A stretch of 64,000 nucleotides of DNA from positions 243,932 to 307,931 of the forward strand of contig NZ_JAJFZM010000004.1 in NCBI RefSeq assembly GCF_020733705.1, read 5' to 3'. How positions within the stretch are numbered: position 1 is the first letter of the stretch; each line of letters opens with the position of its first letter. The position numbers were made by a program, and so were the translations under genes. The notes beneath the pieces were generated by a model that searched no databases, was not told the origin of the DNA, and was given only the letters and a program-made list of their open reading frames with translations. Shown piece by piece: positions 7,853 to 16,148 of the stretch. Origin of the DNA: Nocardia australiensis. Lineage in GTDB: Bacteria; Actinomycetota; Actinomycetes; Mycobacteriales; Mycobacteriaceae.

Positions 7853-10800
7853 ATGTCTGCGCCCACTTCCGCCGAGTTCGATACGACGCTCCTCGACACG
7901 CTCCATCGGCGTGTTGTCATCGGCGACGGCGCGATGGGCACGATGCTGCAAGCGGCCGACCTCACCCTCGATGACTTCCGCGGGCTAGAGGGCTGCAATG
8001 AAATCCTCAACGACACGCGCCCGGAGGTACTGCGTCATATCCACCGCGCGTACTTCGAGGCGGGGGCCGATGCGGTCGAGACCAATACCTTCGGCTGCAA
8101 TCTGCCGAACCTGGCCGACTACGACATTGCCAACCGGATTCGCGATCTGTCCGAGCGGGGCACCAGGCTGGCCCGTGAGGTGGCCGATGAGATGGGGCCC
8201 AGCGCCGATGGCACCGCGCGATATGTCCTCGGATCGATGGGGCCGGGCACAAAGCTGCCGACGCTGGGACACGCACCCTATGTCGCGTTGCGTGATGCTT
8301 ACACCGAGGCGGCGCTCGGCATGCTCGATGGCGGTGCCGACGCGATTCTGATCGAGACCTGCCAAGACCTGCTGCAGGTGAAGGCTGCGGTCACCGGTAG
8401 CCGGAATGCGATGACACGGTTGGGTAGGCGGATCCCGATCATCACCCACGTGACGGTGGAGACCACCGGCACCATGCTGGTCGGCAGCGAGATCGGTGCC
8501 GCGCTGACCGCGCTCGAGCCGCTCGGTATCGACATGATCGGCCTGAACTGCGCCACCGGGCCCGCCGAAATGAGCGAGCACCTGCGTCACCTGTCCCGGC
8601 ATGCCCAGGTACCGGTGTCGGTGATGCCGAACGCGGGTCTGCCCATCCTCGGCGCGAATGGGGCGGAGTATCCGCTGACGCCCGAGGAGTTGGCAATCGC
8701 GTTGCGCAACTTCGTTTCCGAATACGGGCTCGCGCTGGTCGGCGGGTGCTGCGGTACCACACCCGAGCACATTCGCCAGGTCACCGCGGCGGTGCGTGAG
8801 GTCGAGCCGACGCTGCCACCGGTCGATTCGCGGCGCAAGCCGGAGCACGAGCCGAGTGTATCGAGCATGTACAGCGCGGTTCCGTTCCAGCAGGACGCCA
8901 GCATCATGATGATCGGCGAACGCACGAATGCCAATGGCTCCAAGGCATTCCGTGAGGCCATGCTCGCCGAGGACTGGCAGAAGTGCCTGGATATCGCCAA
9001 GGACCAGACCCGCGACGGCGCGCACATGCTCGATCTGTGCGTCGACTACGTCGGCCGCGACGGCGCCAAGGATATGGAGGCCCTCGCGAGCCGCCTTGCC
9101 ACCTCCTCGACCTTGCCGATCATGCTCGACTCCACCGAAACCCCGGTGCTGCGTACAGGTTTGGAGCACCTGGGTGGCCGCTGCGCGGTCAATTCCGTCA
9201 ACTACGAGGACGGCGCGGGGCCCGAATCTCGCTTCCAGCAGACGATGAAGCTGGTTGCCGAGCACGGTGCCGCGGTGGTCGCGCTGACCATCGACGAGGA
9301 AGGCCAGGCCCGCACCGCCGAAAAGAAGGTGGCCATCGCCGAGCGCCTGATCGCCGATATCGCCGGCAACTGGGGCCTGCTCGAGAGCGACATCATCATC
9401 GACACCTTGACCTTCACCCTTGGCACCGGCCAGGAGGAGTCACGCCGCGACGGCCTCGAAACCATCGAGGCCATACGGCTTTTGAAGAGCAGGCACCCGG
9501 CTGTGCAGACCACGCTGGGTCTGTCGAACATTTCCTTCGGGCTCAATCCTGCCGCCCGTCAGGTGCTGAACTCGGTGTTCATGCACGAATGTGTCCAGGC
9601 GGGACTGGATTCCGCGATCGTGCACGCCTCGAAGATTCTGCCGATGGCGCGCATTCCGGCCGAACAGCGCGATACCGCACTGGATTTGGTGTACGACCGC
9701 CGCAGCGAGGGTTATGACCCGCTGCAGAAGCTGATGGGTCTGTTCGAAGGCGTGTCGGCCTCGTCGTCGCGCGCGTCTCGTGCCGAGGAGCTGGCCGCGC
9801 TGCCGCTGTTCGAGCGCCTGGAGCGGCGCATCGTGGACGGTGAGCGCAACGGTATGGAGGGCGACCTCGACGAGGCGATGACCGAGGTACCGCCGCTGCG
9901 GATCATCAACGAAACACTGCTGTCGGGTATGAAGACCGTCGGCGAGCTATTCGGTTCGGGCCAGATGCAGTTGCCGTTCGTGTTGCAGTCGGCCGAGGTG
10001 ATGAAGACCGCGGTCGCCTACCTGGAACCGCATATGGAGGCCACCGACGACAGTGGCAAGGGTCGAATCGTGCTGGCCACCGTCAAGGGCGATGTGCACG
10101 ACATCGGCAAGAACCTGGTCGACATCATCCTGTCCAACAACGGCTACGAGGTGGTGAACCTCGGCATCAAACAGCCCATCGCGACCATCCTGGACGCGGC
10201 CGTCGGCAAAAAGGCGGACGTGATCGGCATGTCCGGGCTGCTGGTGAAGTCGACGGTGGTGATGAAGGAGAACCTGCAGGAGCTCAACACCAAGGGGATG
10301 TCCGAGCAGTTCCCGGTGTTGCTCGGCGGCGCGGCGCTGACCCGAGGCTATGTCGAGAACGATCTGACCGACGTGTATGAGGGCGATGTGCACTACGCAC
10401 GCGACGCGTTCGAGGGCCTGCGGCTGATGGACGACATCATGACCCGCAAGCGTGGCGGCGGCATCGACCCGGATAGCCCGGAGGCGATCGCGGAACGTGA
10501 GAAGGCCGCCCAGCGCAAGGCGCGCCATGAGCGGTCCAAGCGGATCGCCGCGGAGCGCAAGGCGCTCGAGGTGCCCGTCGAAGTGCCTGCCCGCTCCGAT
10601 GTGGCCGCGGAACTGCCGGTGCCGACGCCCCCGTTCTGGGGTACGCGCCTGGTGAAAGGTCTCTCGCTGCACGAGTATTCGGGGCTGCTCGACGAGCGCG
10701 CCCTGTTCCTCGGCCAGTGGGGGTTGCGCGGTCAGCGCGGCGGTGATGGACCCAGCTACGAAGAACTGGTCGAGACCGAGGGCAGGCCGCGGCTGCGGTA

Positions 10801-11449
10801 CTGGCTGGATCGGCTGTCCACCGAGGGGATTCTGCAGCATGCCGCCGTGGTGTATGGGTACTTCCCCGCAGTCTCCGAGGGCGACGAGGTCATCGTGTTG
10901 ACCGAACCCGAGCCCAATGCCCCCGAACGATATCGCTTCGCTTTCCCGCGCCAGCAGCGCGACCGGTTCCTGTGCATCGCCGACTTCATCCGATCGCGGA
11001 AGGGGGCCGAGCAGGCCGGTGAGGTGGATGTGCTGCCGTTCCAGCTGGTCACCATGGGCCAGCCGATCGCGGACTTCGCCAACGAACTGTTCGCCGCCGA
11101 CAACTACCGCGACTACCTCGAGGTGCACGGTATCGGCGTACAGCTCACCGAGGCGCTCGCAGAGTATTGGCACCGGCGCGTCCGGGAAGAACTCACCCTG
11201 GACGGACATGCGGTCGCCGAGTCGGATCCCGCCGATGTGCAGGAATACTTCAAGCTCGGCTACCGCGGCGCCCGCTACTCCTTCGGCTACGGCGCCTGCC
11301 CGGACCTGGAGGATCGCGCGAAGCTGGTGGATTTGCTCGACGCGGGCCGAATCGGTGTGGAGCTGTCGGAGGAGTTGCAGTTGCATCCCGAACAGTCGAC
11401 GGACGCGTTCGTGCTGCTGCATCCGGAAGCCAAGTACTTCAACGCCTGA
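7853..11449 (+). CDS. metH: Cobalamin-dependent methionine synthase
   Basis: A 1198-residue MetH, full length for the family. It transfers the methyl group of 5-methyltetrahydrofolate to homocysteine through bound methylcobalamin. Domains in order: homocysteine-binding (VVIGDGAMGTMLQ at the N terminus, zinc-ligand region ending GGCCGTTPEHI near residue 300), pterin-binding (MMIGERTNANGSKAF near 350), cobalamin-binding (VKGDVHDIGKNLV near 745, containing the cobalt-ligand His) and the C-terminal reactivation/SAM domain (YFKLGYRGARYSFGYGACPDL). The ATG at 7853 begins the conserved part; the frame is open further up to 7748. Its cofactor can be made by the cob genes at the right end of this window. 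A decayed duplicate of its last codons lies about 270 bp downstream. Confidence 0.97.
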   Translation: MSAPTSAEFDTTLLDTLHRRVVIGDGAMGTMLQAADLTLDDFRGLEGCNEILNDTRPEVLRHIHRAYFEAGADAVETNTFGCNLPNLADYDIANRIRDLSERGTRLAREVADEMGPSADGTARYVLGSMGPGTKLPTLGHAPYVALRDAYTEAALGMLDGGADAILIETCQDLLQVKAAVTGSRNAMTRLGRRIPIITHVTVETTGTMLVGSEIGAALTALEPLGIDMIGLNCATGPAEMSEHLRHLSRHAQVPVSVMPNAGLPILGANGAEYPLTPEELAIALRNFVSEYGLALVGGCCGTTPEHIRQVTAAVREVEPTLPPVDSRRKPEHEPSVSSMYSAVPFQQDASIMMIGERTNANGSKAFREAMLAEDWQKCLDIAKDQTRDGAHMLDLCVDYVGRDGAKDMEALASRLATSSTLPIMLDSTETPVLRTGLEHLGGRCAVNSVNYEDGAGPESRFQQTMKLVAEHGAAVVALTIDEEGQARTAEKKVAIAERLIADIAGNWGLLESDIIIDTLTFTLGTGQEESRRDGLETIEAIRLLKSRHPAVQTTLGLSNISFGLNPAARQVLNSVFMHECVQAGLDSAIVHASKILPMARIPAEQRDTALDLVYDRRSEGYDPLQKLMGLFEGVSASSSRASRAEELAALPLFERLERRIVDGERNGMEGDLDEAMTEVPPLRIINETLLSGMKTVGELFGSGQMQLPFVLQSAEVMKTAVAYLEPHMEATDDSGKGRIVLATVKGDVHDIGKNLVDIILSNNGYEVVNLGIKQPIATILDAAVGKKADVIGMSGLLVKSTVVMKENLQELNTKGMSEQFPVLLGGAALTRGYVENDLTDVYEGDVHYARDAFEGLRLMDDIMTRKRGGGIDPDSPEAIAEREKAAQRKARHERSKRIAAERKALEVPVEVPARSDVAAELPVPTPPFWGTRLVKGLSLHEYSGLLDERALFLGQWGLRGQRGGDGPSYEELVETEGRPRLRYWLDRLSTEGILQHAAVVYGYFPAVSEGDEVIVLTEPEPNAPERYRFAFPRQQRDRFLCIADFIRSRKGAEQAGEVDVLPFQLVTMGQPIADFANELFAADNYRDYLEVHGIGVQLTEALAEYWHRRVREELTLDGHAVAESDPADVQEYFKLGYRGARYSFGYGACPDLEDRAKLVDLLDAGRIGVELSEELQLHPEQSTDAFVLLHPEAKYFNA

Positions 11450-11715
11450 TACGGATCGGCGCGGGCGCGCATTTATCCGACCAAACGGGACAGTGTGATT
11501 CTCGGCGCATCGGATCTTGCTGGGCCGCTGCGTCGTTCGGGTCGGAAATGATCGTGATTGTGTCGAAATATGCGATCGCGGTGCAGGTCGCGGGGTAGCG
11601 CGCGGAAATTCCGAACCCGCGGCTTCGTGGGCTTTTTCGCTGACGAGTACCGCGTGACCTGCGAAATTGCTGTATTGCCGTCGCATGCTGGTGGATGAAT
11701 GTCATGCGGGTATGA

Positions 11716-11805
11716 CATTGTCGGACGCATTGCAACTGCATCCGGGGCAGTCGGCGGATGTGTTCGTCGTAGCGGTATTCGGATGCAAAGTACTTCGGCG
11801 CGTAA
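11716..11805 (+). pseudogene. Decayed second copy of the metH 3' end
   Basis: The translated frame reads LSDALQLHPGQSADVFV, matching the genuine MetH tail LSEELQLHPEQSTDAFV (about 11368-11418). After a one-base frame slip, the DNA matches again (about 20 of 26 bases) through the AAGTACTTC that encodes KYF in the real gene end. It has no start and no open context. It looks like the 3' end of a former metH copy, or the true ancestral end left behind when a segment was inserted or recombined between 11450 and 11715. The surrounding gap, 11450-11877, has no other gene I can support. Confidence 0.75.
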
Positions 11806-11877
11806 GATTTTCGAGGATTTCCGCTTACGCGCGGAGTGCGGAACGACTCGGCGGGCAAGTAGGAGGGGTACCACACC

Positions 11878-13464
11878 ATGACCTCGGATCGGTTGATCGC
11901 GGGCCGGTATCGGATTACGGATCCGATAGGCACCGGAGCCATGGGCGTCGTTTGGCGAGGAACCGACGTCCGGTTGCGCCGCACGGTCGCGGTCAAGCAG
12001 TTGCTGCTGGCTCCGAATCTGACGCGAACCGCAGCGATCGAGGCGCGCCTGCGTGCGATGCGCGAGGGCCGGATCGCGGCGCGACTGCATCATCCGAACG
12101 CGATCACCGTCTTCGATGTCGCCGAAGAGGACGGCCAGCCGTGGCTGGTGATGGAGTACATGGACGCTCCGAGCCTGGCGGCGAAGCTTTCGGGGCATCG
12201 CACCTTGCCCGCGATGGAGGTGGCGCGGATCGGAGCCCAGGCGGCCGCAGCGCTGGCCGCCGCGCACGACGCGGGCATCATGCACCGCGATGTGAAGCCG
12301 GCCAACCTGCTGGTCGGCGACGACGGCACGGTGAAGATCACCGACTTCGGCATTTCCCGCGCGGTGGGCGACGTCACCGTCACCGCGACCGGATTCTTGG
12401 CAGGCACGCCCGCCTACCTCGCTCCTGAGGTGGCACGCGGCGAGGACCCGGAGTCGGCCTCGGATGTGTTCGCGCTCGGTTCCACGTTGTACGCGGCCGT
12501 CGAGGGCTCCCCGCCGTTCGGTGAGGGCGACAACCCCCTTGCCGTGCTACACGCCGTGGCGCGCGGGGAAATCCCGCCGCCGAAAAAGGCGGGTGCGCTC
12601 GGCCCGGTGTTGCTGCGGCTGCTGGCTCCGACAACCGACGCGCGCCCGACCATGCGGGAGGCACAAGACGCCATGGAAGCCGTGGCGGCCGGCCGTGCTC
12701 CGGCATTGGCGCCCACTCCGGCCACGACAAAGGTCATGCCCGCGCCGGAGGCCGACGCTACGACAGTGCTGCCCGGACCGAAGGCAGGCGCCGTACCCGA
12801 TCCGGCATCGGAGACCACCACCGCCGATGCCGCGGTCCCGGCGGCTACCGCCGTGCCGACCCCGACACCGCCGAACGCTGCGGGAGATACCCCACCCGGA
12901 ACGTCGGGGGATGAGCAGTCCCGTGCCCGCCTCATCGCGGTGGCGGCGATCGCCGTTGTCGCGGTGCTCGTCGTGGTGGGTCTGGTGCTGGCGTCGAACA
13001 GTAGCGACGACAGCCCGACGGCCACCGCGCCGACCGGAGACCTCACCTCGACCGCGGACGCACCGAATGTCGTCGCCCCCGGGCAACAGGAGCCGGTGGC
13101 CCCGCGCCCGCCGACGGCAACCACTCGCCCACCCGCTACCACCACACCGTTCGGCCCACCGACCGCCGATCGGATCGCGCAATTCGTCCAGGGCTACTAC
13201 GGGATGGTCCCCGGCAATCTGGGTGCGGCCTGGACCGAACTCTCGCCCGCGTATCAAGCGCAGACCGGCGGGTACGACGCGTATGCCCGATTCTGGAATT
13301 CCATCCGGTCGGTGAGCGTGGGTGCCGTCACACCGAACGGTGAGAACCGTGCGGTCGTTTCGCTGACCTATAACCTGAAGGACGGCTCGACCTCGTCTGA
13401 GAACCGCTGGATCCAGGTCGTGCCGGACAATGGGCGACTGCTGATCGCGGCCTCGGGCACGTAA
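11878..13464 (+). CDS. Transmembrane serine/threonine protein kinase (PknB-type)
   Basis: A 528-residue Hanks-type kinase. The catalytic domain spans residues 10-270: glycine loop IGTGAMGVVWRG (18-29), the ATP lysine K40 in VAVK, HRDVKPAN with catalytic D138, DFGIS (157-161) and APEVARG. A Pro/Thr/Ala-rich juxtamembrane linker (275-350), one membrane helix (about 352-372) and an extracellular domain of about 155 residues follow. The extracellular part begins with a Pro/Thr-rich stretch and ends in a compact domain (IAQFVQGYYGMVPGNLGAAW onward) seen in several actinobacterial kinases, not PASTA repeats. A Shine-Dalgarno TAGGAGGGG precedes ATG 11878. The HAD gene follows after 28 bp and is probably co-transcribed. 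Signal and targets are unknown. Confidence 0.92.
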   Translation: MTSDRLIAGRYRITDPIGTGAMGVVWRGTDVRLRRTVAVKQLLLAPNLTRTAAIEARLRAMREGRIAARLHHPNAITVFDVAEEDGQPWLVMEYMDAPSLAAKLSGHRTLPAMEVARIGAQAAAALAAAHDAGIMHRDVKPANLLVGDDGTVKITDFGISRAVGDVTVTATGFLAGTPAYLAPEVARGEDPESASDVFALGSTLYAAVEGSPPFGEGDNPLAVLHAVARGEIPPPKKAGALGPVLLRLLAPTTDARPTMREAQDAMEAVAAGRAPALAPTPATTKVMPAPEADATTVLPGPKAGAVPDPASETTTADAAVPAATAVPTPTPPNAAGDTPPGTSGDEQSRARLIAVAAIAVVAVLVVVGLVLASNSSDDSPTATAPTGDLTSTADAPNVVAPGQQEPVAPRPPTATTRPPATTTPFGPPTADRIAQFVQGYYGMVPGNLGAAWTELSPAYQAQTGGYDAYARFWNSIRSVSVGAVTPNGENRAVVSLTYNLKDGSTSSENRWIQVVPDNGRLLIAASGT

Positions 13465-13492
13465 TAGGCGATTCGAAGGAGACGTAGGCGAG

Positions 13493-14164
13493 GTGACGGC
13501 GCGACTGGCCGGTGTGCTGTGGGATATGGACGGCACGCTGCTCGATTCGGAGAAGCTGTGGGATATCGGCGTCCGTGACCTGGCCCGCGAGCACGGACAC
13601 GAGATGACCGACGAACTGCGGCACGCGTTGATCGGTGCGTCGGGGCCGAATGCACTGCGCCTGCTGTTCGACGGACTCGGTATCGAGCCGACGGTCGCTG
13701 CGGTTCGATCGGCGGGCGAATTCCTCGAGGCCAGGGTGACGGAGCTGATGACCGGTCCGATTCCATGGCGTCCCGGCGCCAAGGACGCCTTGGGCCTGGT
13801 CCGGGCGGCCGGGCTCGCCACGGCCCTGGTCACCAATACCAAGCGGTCGCTGACCGAGTTCGGACTCGACACCCTCGACCGTGCTTTTTTCGACCATTCG
13901 GTGTGCGGTGATGAAGTAGCGCACGGCAAGCCCGCGCCGGATATCTACTTGCGGGCGGCCGAACTGCTCGGACTGGACCCGAGGGACTGTGTGGCGGTCG
14001 AGGATTCGCCTACCGGCGCCAGCGCGGCGCAGGCCGCGGGTTGTGCGGTCATTGTGGTCCCGTGCGAGATACCGGTTCCGGACGCGCCCGGGCGCGTCTT
14101 CCGGGATTCACTGATCGGATTGACGGTCGCAGATCTGGAAGACGCCTTGCGCGTTCAGGGTTGA
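13493..14164 (+). CDS. HAD-superfamily hydrolase (beta-phosphoglucomutase/phosphatase-like)
   Basis: A 223-residue HAD protein starting at GTG 13493 with GAAGGAGA upstream. Motif I is LWDMDGTLLDSE (nucleophile D11, acid D13), motif II is VTNTKRS, the motif III lysine is in GKPAPDIYLRAAELLG, and motif IV is CVAVEDSPTGASAA. The cap is a small helical insertion after motif I, the subclass of beta-phosphoglucomutase and many sugar-phosphate or nucleotide phosphatases; substrate cannot be read from sequence. It lies directly behind the Ser/Thr kinase gene and is probably in the same transcript. Confidence 0.88.
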   Translation: MTARLAGVLWDMDGTLLDSEKLWDIGVRDLAREHGHEMTDELRHALIGASGPNALRLLFDGLGIEPTVAAVRSAGEFLEARVTELMTGPIPWRPGAKDALGLVRAAGLATALVTNTKRSLTEFGLDTLDRAFFDHSVCGDEVAHGKPAPDIYLRAAELLGLDPRDCVAVEDSPTGASAAQAAGCAVIVVPCEIPVPDAPGRVFRDSLIGLTVADLEDALRVQG

Positions 14165-14383
14165 ATCCGCCGTGCGGTCGGCAATTGTCAATCTTGTTAT
14201 GCGGCACAAGTATTCGGTGTGCGCCATTATGAGAATTCGCCGCGCTACGTATCGCGGACAGTCGTGCTAGCGAGAGTTACTGTGCCGCAACGTATGTGAG
14301 CGCTGACGGTAAACGTGACAGTAGTCACGGCAATACTTGCCGAATCCCGGGCGTGTCTGCGGCCGCTCCACCAAAATTACGCC

Positions 14384-15247
14384 ATGGCAGCGACGAGTGT
14401 CTTGGACGAGATCGTCGATACGGCACGGTATCCCCTCGCGGATCCGGGCGGATCGGGCTGGCGGGTGGCGGTACGGCGGGCGCGCGCGGATCTGGACGAT
14501 GTCGGCTGCACCGTGCTTCGAGAATTCATCCGGCCGGAGTTGGTCGAGACCCTGCGCGCAGAGGGAGAGGCGATAGCCCCCGACGCGCATTATGAGGTCG
14601 AACAGGTCAACGCCTACAACATTCCACTGGATACCGAACTGCCGCACGATCATCCGGCGCGAATCGTATTGACGCGCGGCAATGCGTTCGTGCCGCGCGA
14701 TCGGATTCCGGTCGACGCGCTGATCCACCGGCTTTACACCAGCGAGGTGTTCCAGCGTCTCGTGGCCGATTGTTTCGGTCTGGCCGGATTGCACGAATTC
14801 GCCGACCCTCTTGCCGGACTGTGCCTCAACGTGGTGGAGCCGGGTATGTCGCACCCCTGGCACTTCGACACCAACGAATTCACCGTCAGCATGCTGACTC
14901 AGCCCGCGGCCGTCGGTGGTGTCTTCGAGTACTGCCCCAACATTCGCTCGCCGCATGCCGAGAACCTCGACTATGTGCGCGATGTGCTGACCGGCGACGG
15001 TGCGGCACGGATCCGACGCCTAGAGCTGCGTCCGGGTGATCTGCAACTATTCCGCGGCCGTTTCTCGCTGCACCGGGTTTCTCCGGTCGAGGGTGATCCA
15101 CCACGGCATTCGGCGATCTTCGCCTACACCGATCGCCCCGGTGTTATCGGTACGGTGGAACGCACCCGCCAGTTGTTCGGGCGGGTACTGCCCGTTCACC
15201 TAGCCGCTGCGGCCGATGCTGTTCGTGGCGACCGACTGCTCGACTGA
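14384..15247 (+). CDS. 2-oxoglutarate/Fe(II) oxygenase of the HalD/ArpA type
   Basis: A 287-residue protein. The iron ligands are readable: H160 and D162 in HPWHFDTNEF, and distal H230 in FSLHRVSP, with R241 (DPPRHSA) the probable 2-oxoglutarate anchor. GGVFEYCPNIRSP and LELRPGDLQLFRGR match the family that contains amino-acid hydroxylases and the HalD/BesD-type lysine halogenases. Because an Asp, not Gly or Ala, stands two residues after the first His, hydroxylation is expected rather than halogenation. GTG 14315 is an alternative start, but a CGTGAC/GTCACG repeat at 14314-14329 and the conserved start favour ATG 14384. It is the first gene of a three-gene set with a methyltransferase and a carnitine-type acyltransferase. 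The substrate is unknown; a free or modified amino acid is the best guess. Confidence 0.75.
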   Translation: MAATSVLDEIVDTARYPLADPGGSGWRVAVRRARADLDDVGCTVLREFIRPELVETLRAEGEAIAPDAHYEVEQVNAYNIPLDTELPHDHPARIVLTRGNAFVPRDRIPVDALIHRLYTSEVFQRLVADCFGLAGLHEFADPLAGLCLNVVEPGMSHPWHFDTNEFTVSMLTQPAAVGGVFEYCPNIRSPHAENLDYVRDVLTGDGAARIRRLELRPGDLQLFRGRFSLHRVSPVEGDPPRHSAIFAYTDRPGVIGTVERTRQLFGRVLPVHLAAAADAVRGDRLLD

Positions 15248-15311
15248 ACAGGCCGAACTTTTGCCGCATGGCGACACAATGCGGCACAGCCCGGCCCGAG
15301 AGGAACGAACA

Positions 15312-16148
15312 ATGTCAGTGCCGTCACATGCGACCGGGAAAGCTTCCTTCGACGATATCTACAACCGTCCCGACCCCCGCGAGTACTACGCCCGGATGTC
15401 CGAATTGGACTATCGGATTCCCGAACTGGCGAAACCGTTCCTGCAGCAGCAGATCGAGGCGTATCGTGCCTCGACGCAGGTGAGTACGCCCACCGTGCTC
15501 GATATCGGCTGCTCCTACGGTGTCAACGCGGCAATGCTGCGATTAGACACCTCTATCGGTGAGCTCGCCGACCACTACCGAGTCGCCACCGAATCCGATC
15601 GGGCCGCACTCATCGCCCGTGACCGGGCCTGGCTGGACGCACAGGACCGGCTGCCCGACGTCCGATTCATCGGAATGGATGCCGCCGGTCCAGCACTGGC
15701 CTACGCGCGCGCGGCCGGATTCCTGCACGACACGGTGCACGCCGACCTCGAGGCCAACGACCTCACCGAGGAACAACGTGCCACCCTGGCCGACGTCGAT
15801 ATCGTGGTCTCCACCGGGTGCATCGGCTACGTCACCGAGAAGACGCTGTCCCGAGTGGCACGCGCGCATCCGCGCCGACGACCATGGATGGCACACTTCG
15901 TATTGCGGATGTTCGATTTCGACCCGATCGCCGAGGAACTCGCCGTGCTCGGTTATCGCACCGAACAGGCGCCCGGCATGTTCGAACAGCGGCGGTTCGC
16001 CTCCGATGCCGAACGTGCACAGGTGCTGGACACCCTGTCCAGCAATGGAGTCGACACCACCGATTATGAAGACGCGGGCTGGCTGTATGCCAAGCTCTAC
16101 ATTTCCCGTCCGCTCTCGAACCGCGCCGAACCCGAGGAACCGCATTGA
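15312..16148 (+). CDS. Class I SAM-dependent methyltransferase-like protein
   Basis: A 278-residue protein from ATG 15312, preceded by GAGAGGAA. Motif I is VLDIGCSYGVNAAML (about 62-76), the usual SAM-binding loop. A later FIGMDAAGPALAYARAAG supplies the acidic motif II region, and VDIVVSTGCIGYV the motif IV region. It does not resemble EgtD, small-molecule catechol or DNA methyltransferases closely enough to name. It lies 64 bp after the oxygenase, and its stop overlaps the TTG start of the acyltransferase (TTGA), so all three are very likely one operon. In that setting it would methylate the oxygenase substrate or product, perhaps on nitrogen; this is inference. Confidence 0.7.
   Translation: MSVPSHATGKASFDDIYNRPDPREYYARMSELDYRIPELAKPFLQQQIEAYRASTQVSTPTVLDIGCSYGVNAAMLRLDTSIGELADHYRVATESDRAALIARDRAWLDAQDRLPDVRFIGMDAAGPALAYARAAGFLHDTVHADLEANDLTEEQRATLADVDIVVSTGCIGYVTEKTLSRVARAHPRRRPWMAHFVLRMFDFDPIAEELAVLGYRTEQAPGMFEQRRFASDAERAQVLDTLSSNGVDTTDYEDAGWLYAKLYISRPLSNRAEPEEPH

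Noticed and set aside
14384..15247. Possible amino-acid halogenase
   Set aside because: Halogenases of this family replace the iron-binding acid with Gly or Ala; here D162 is present, so hydroxylation is the expectation.
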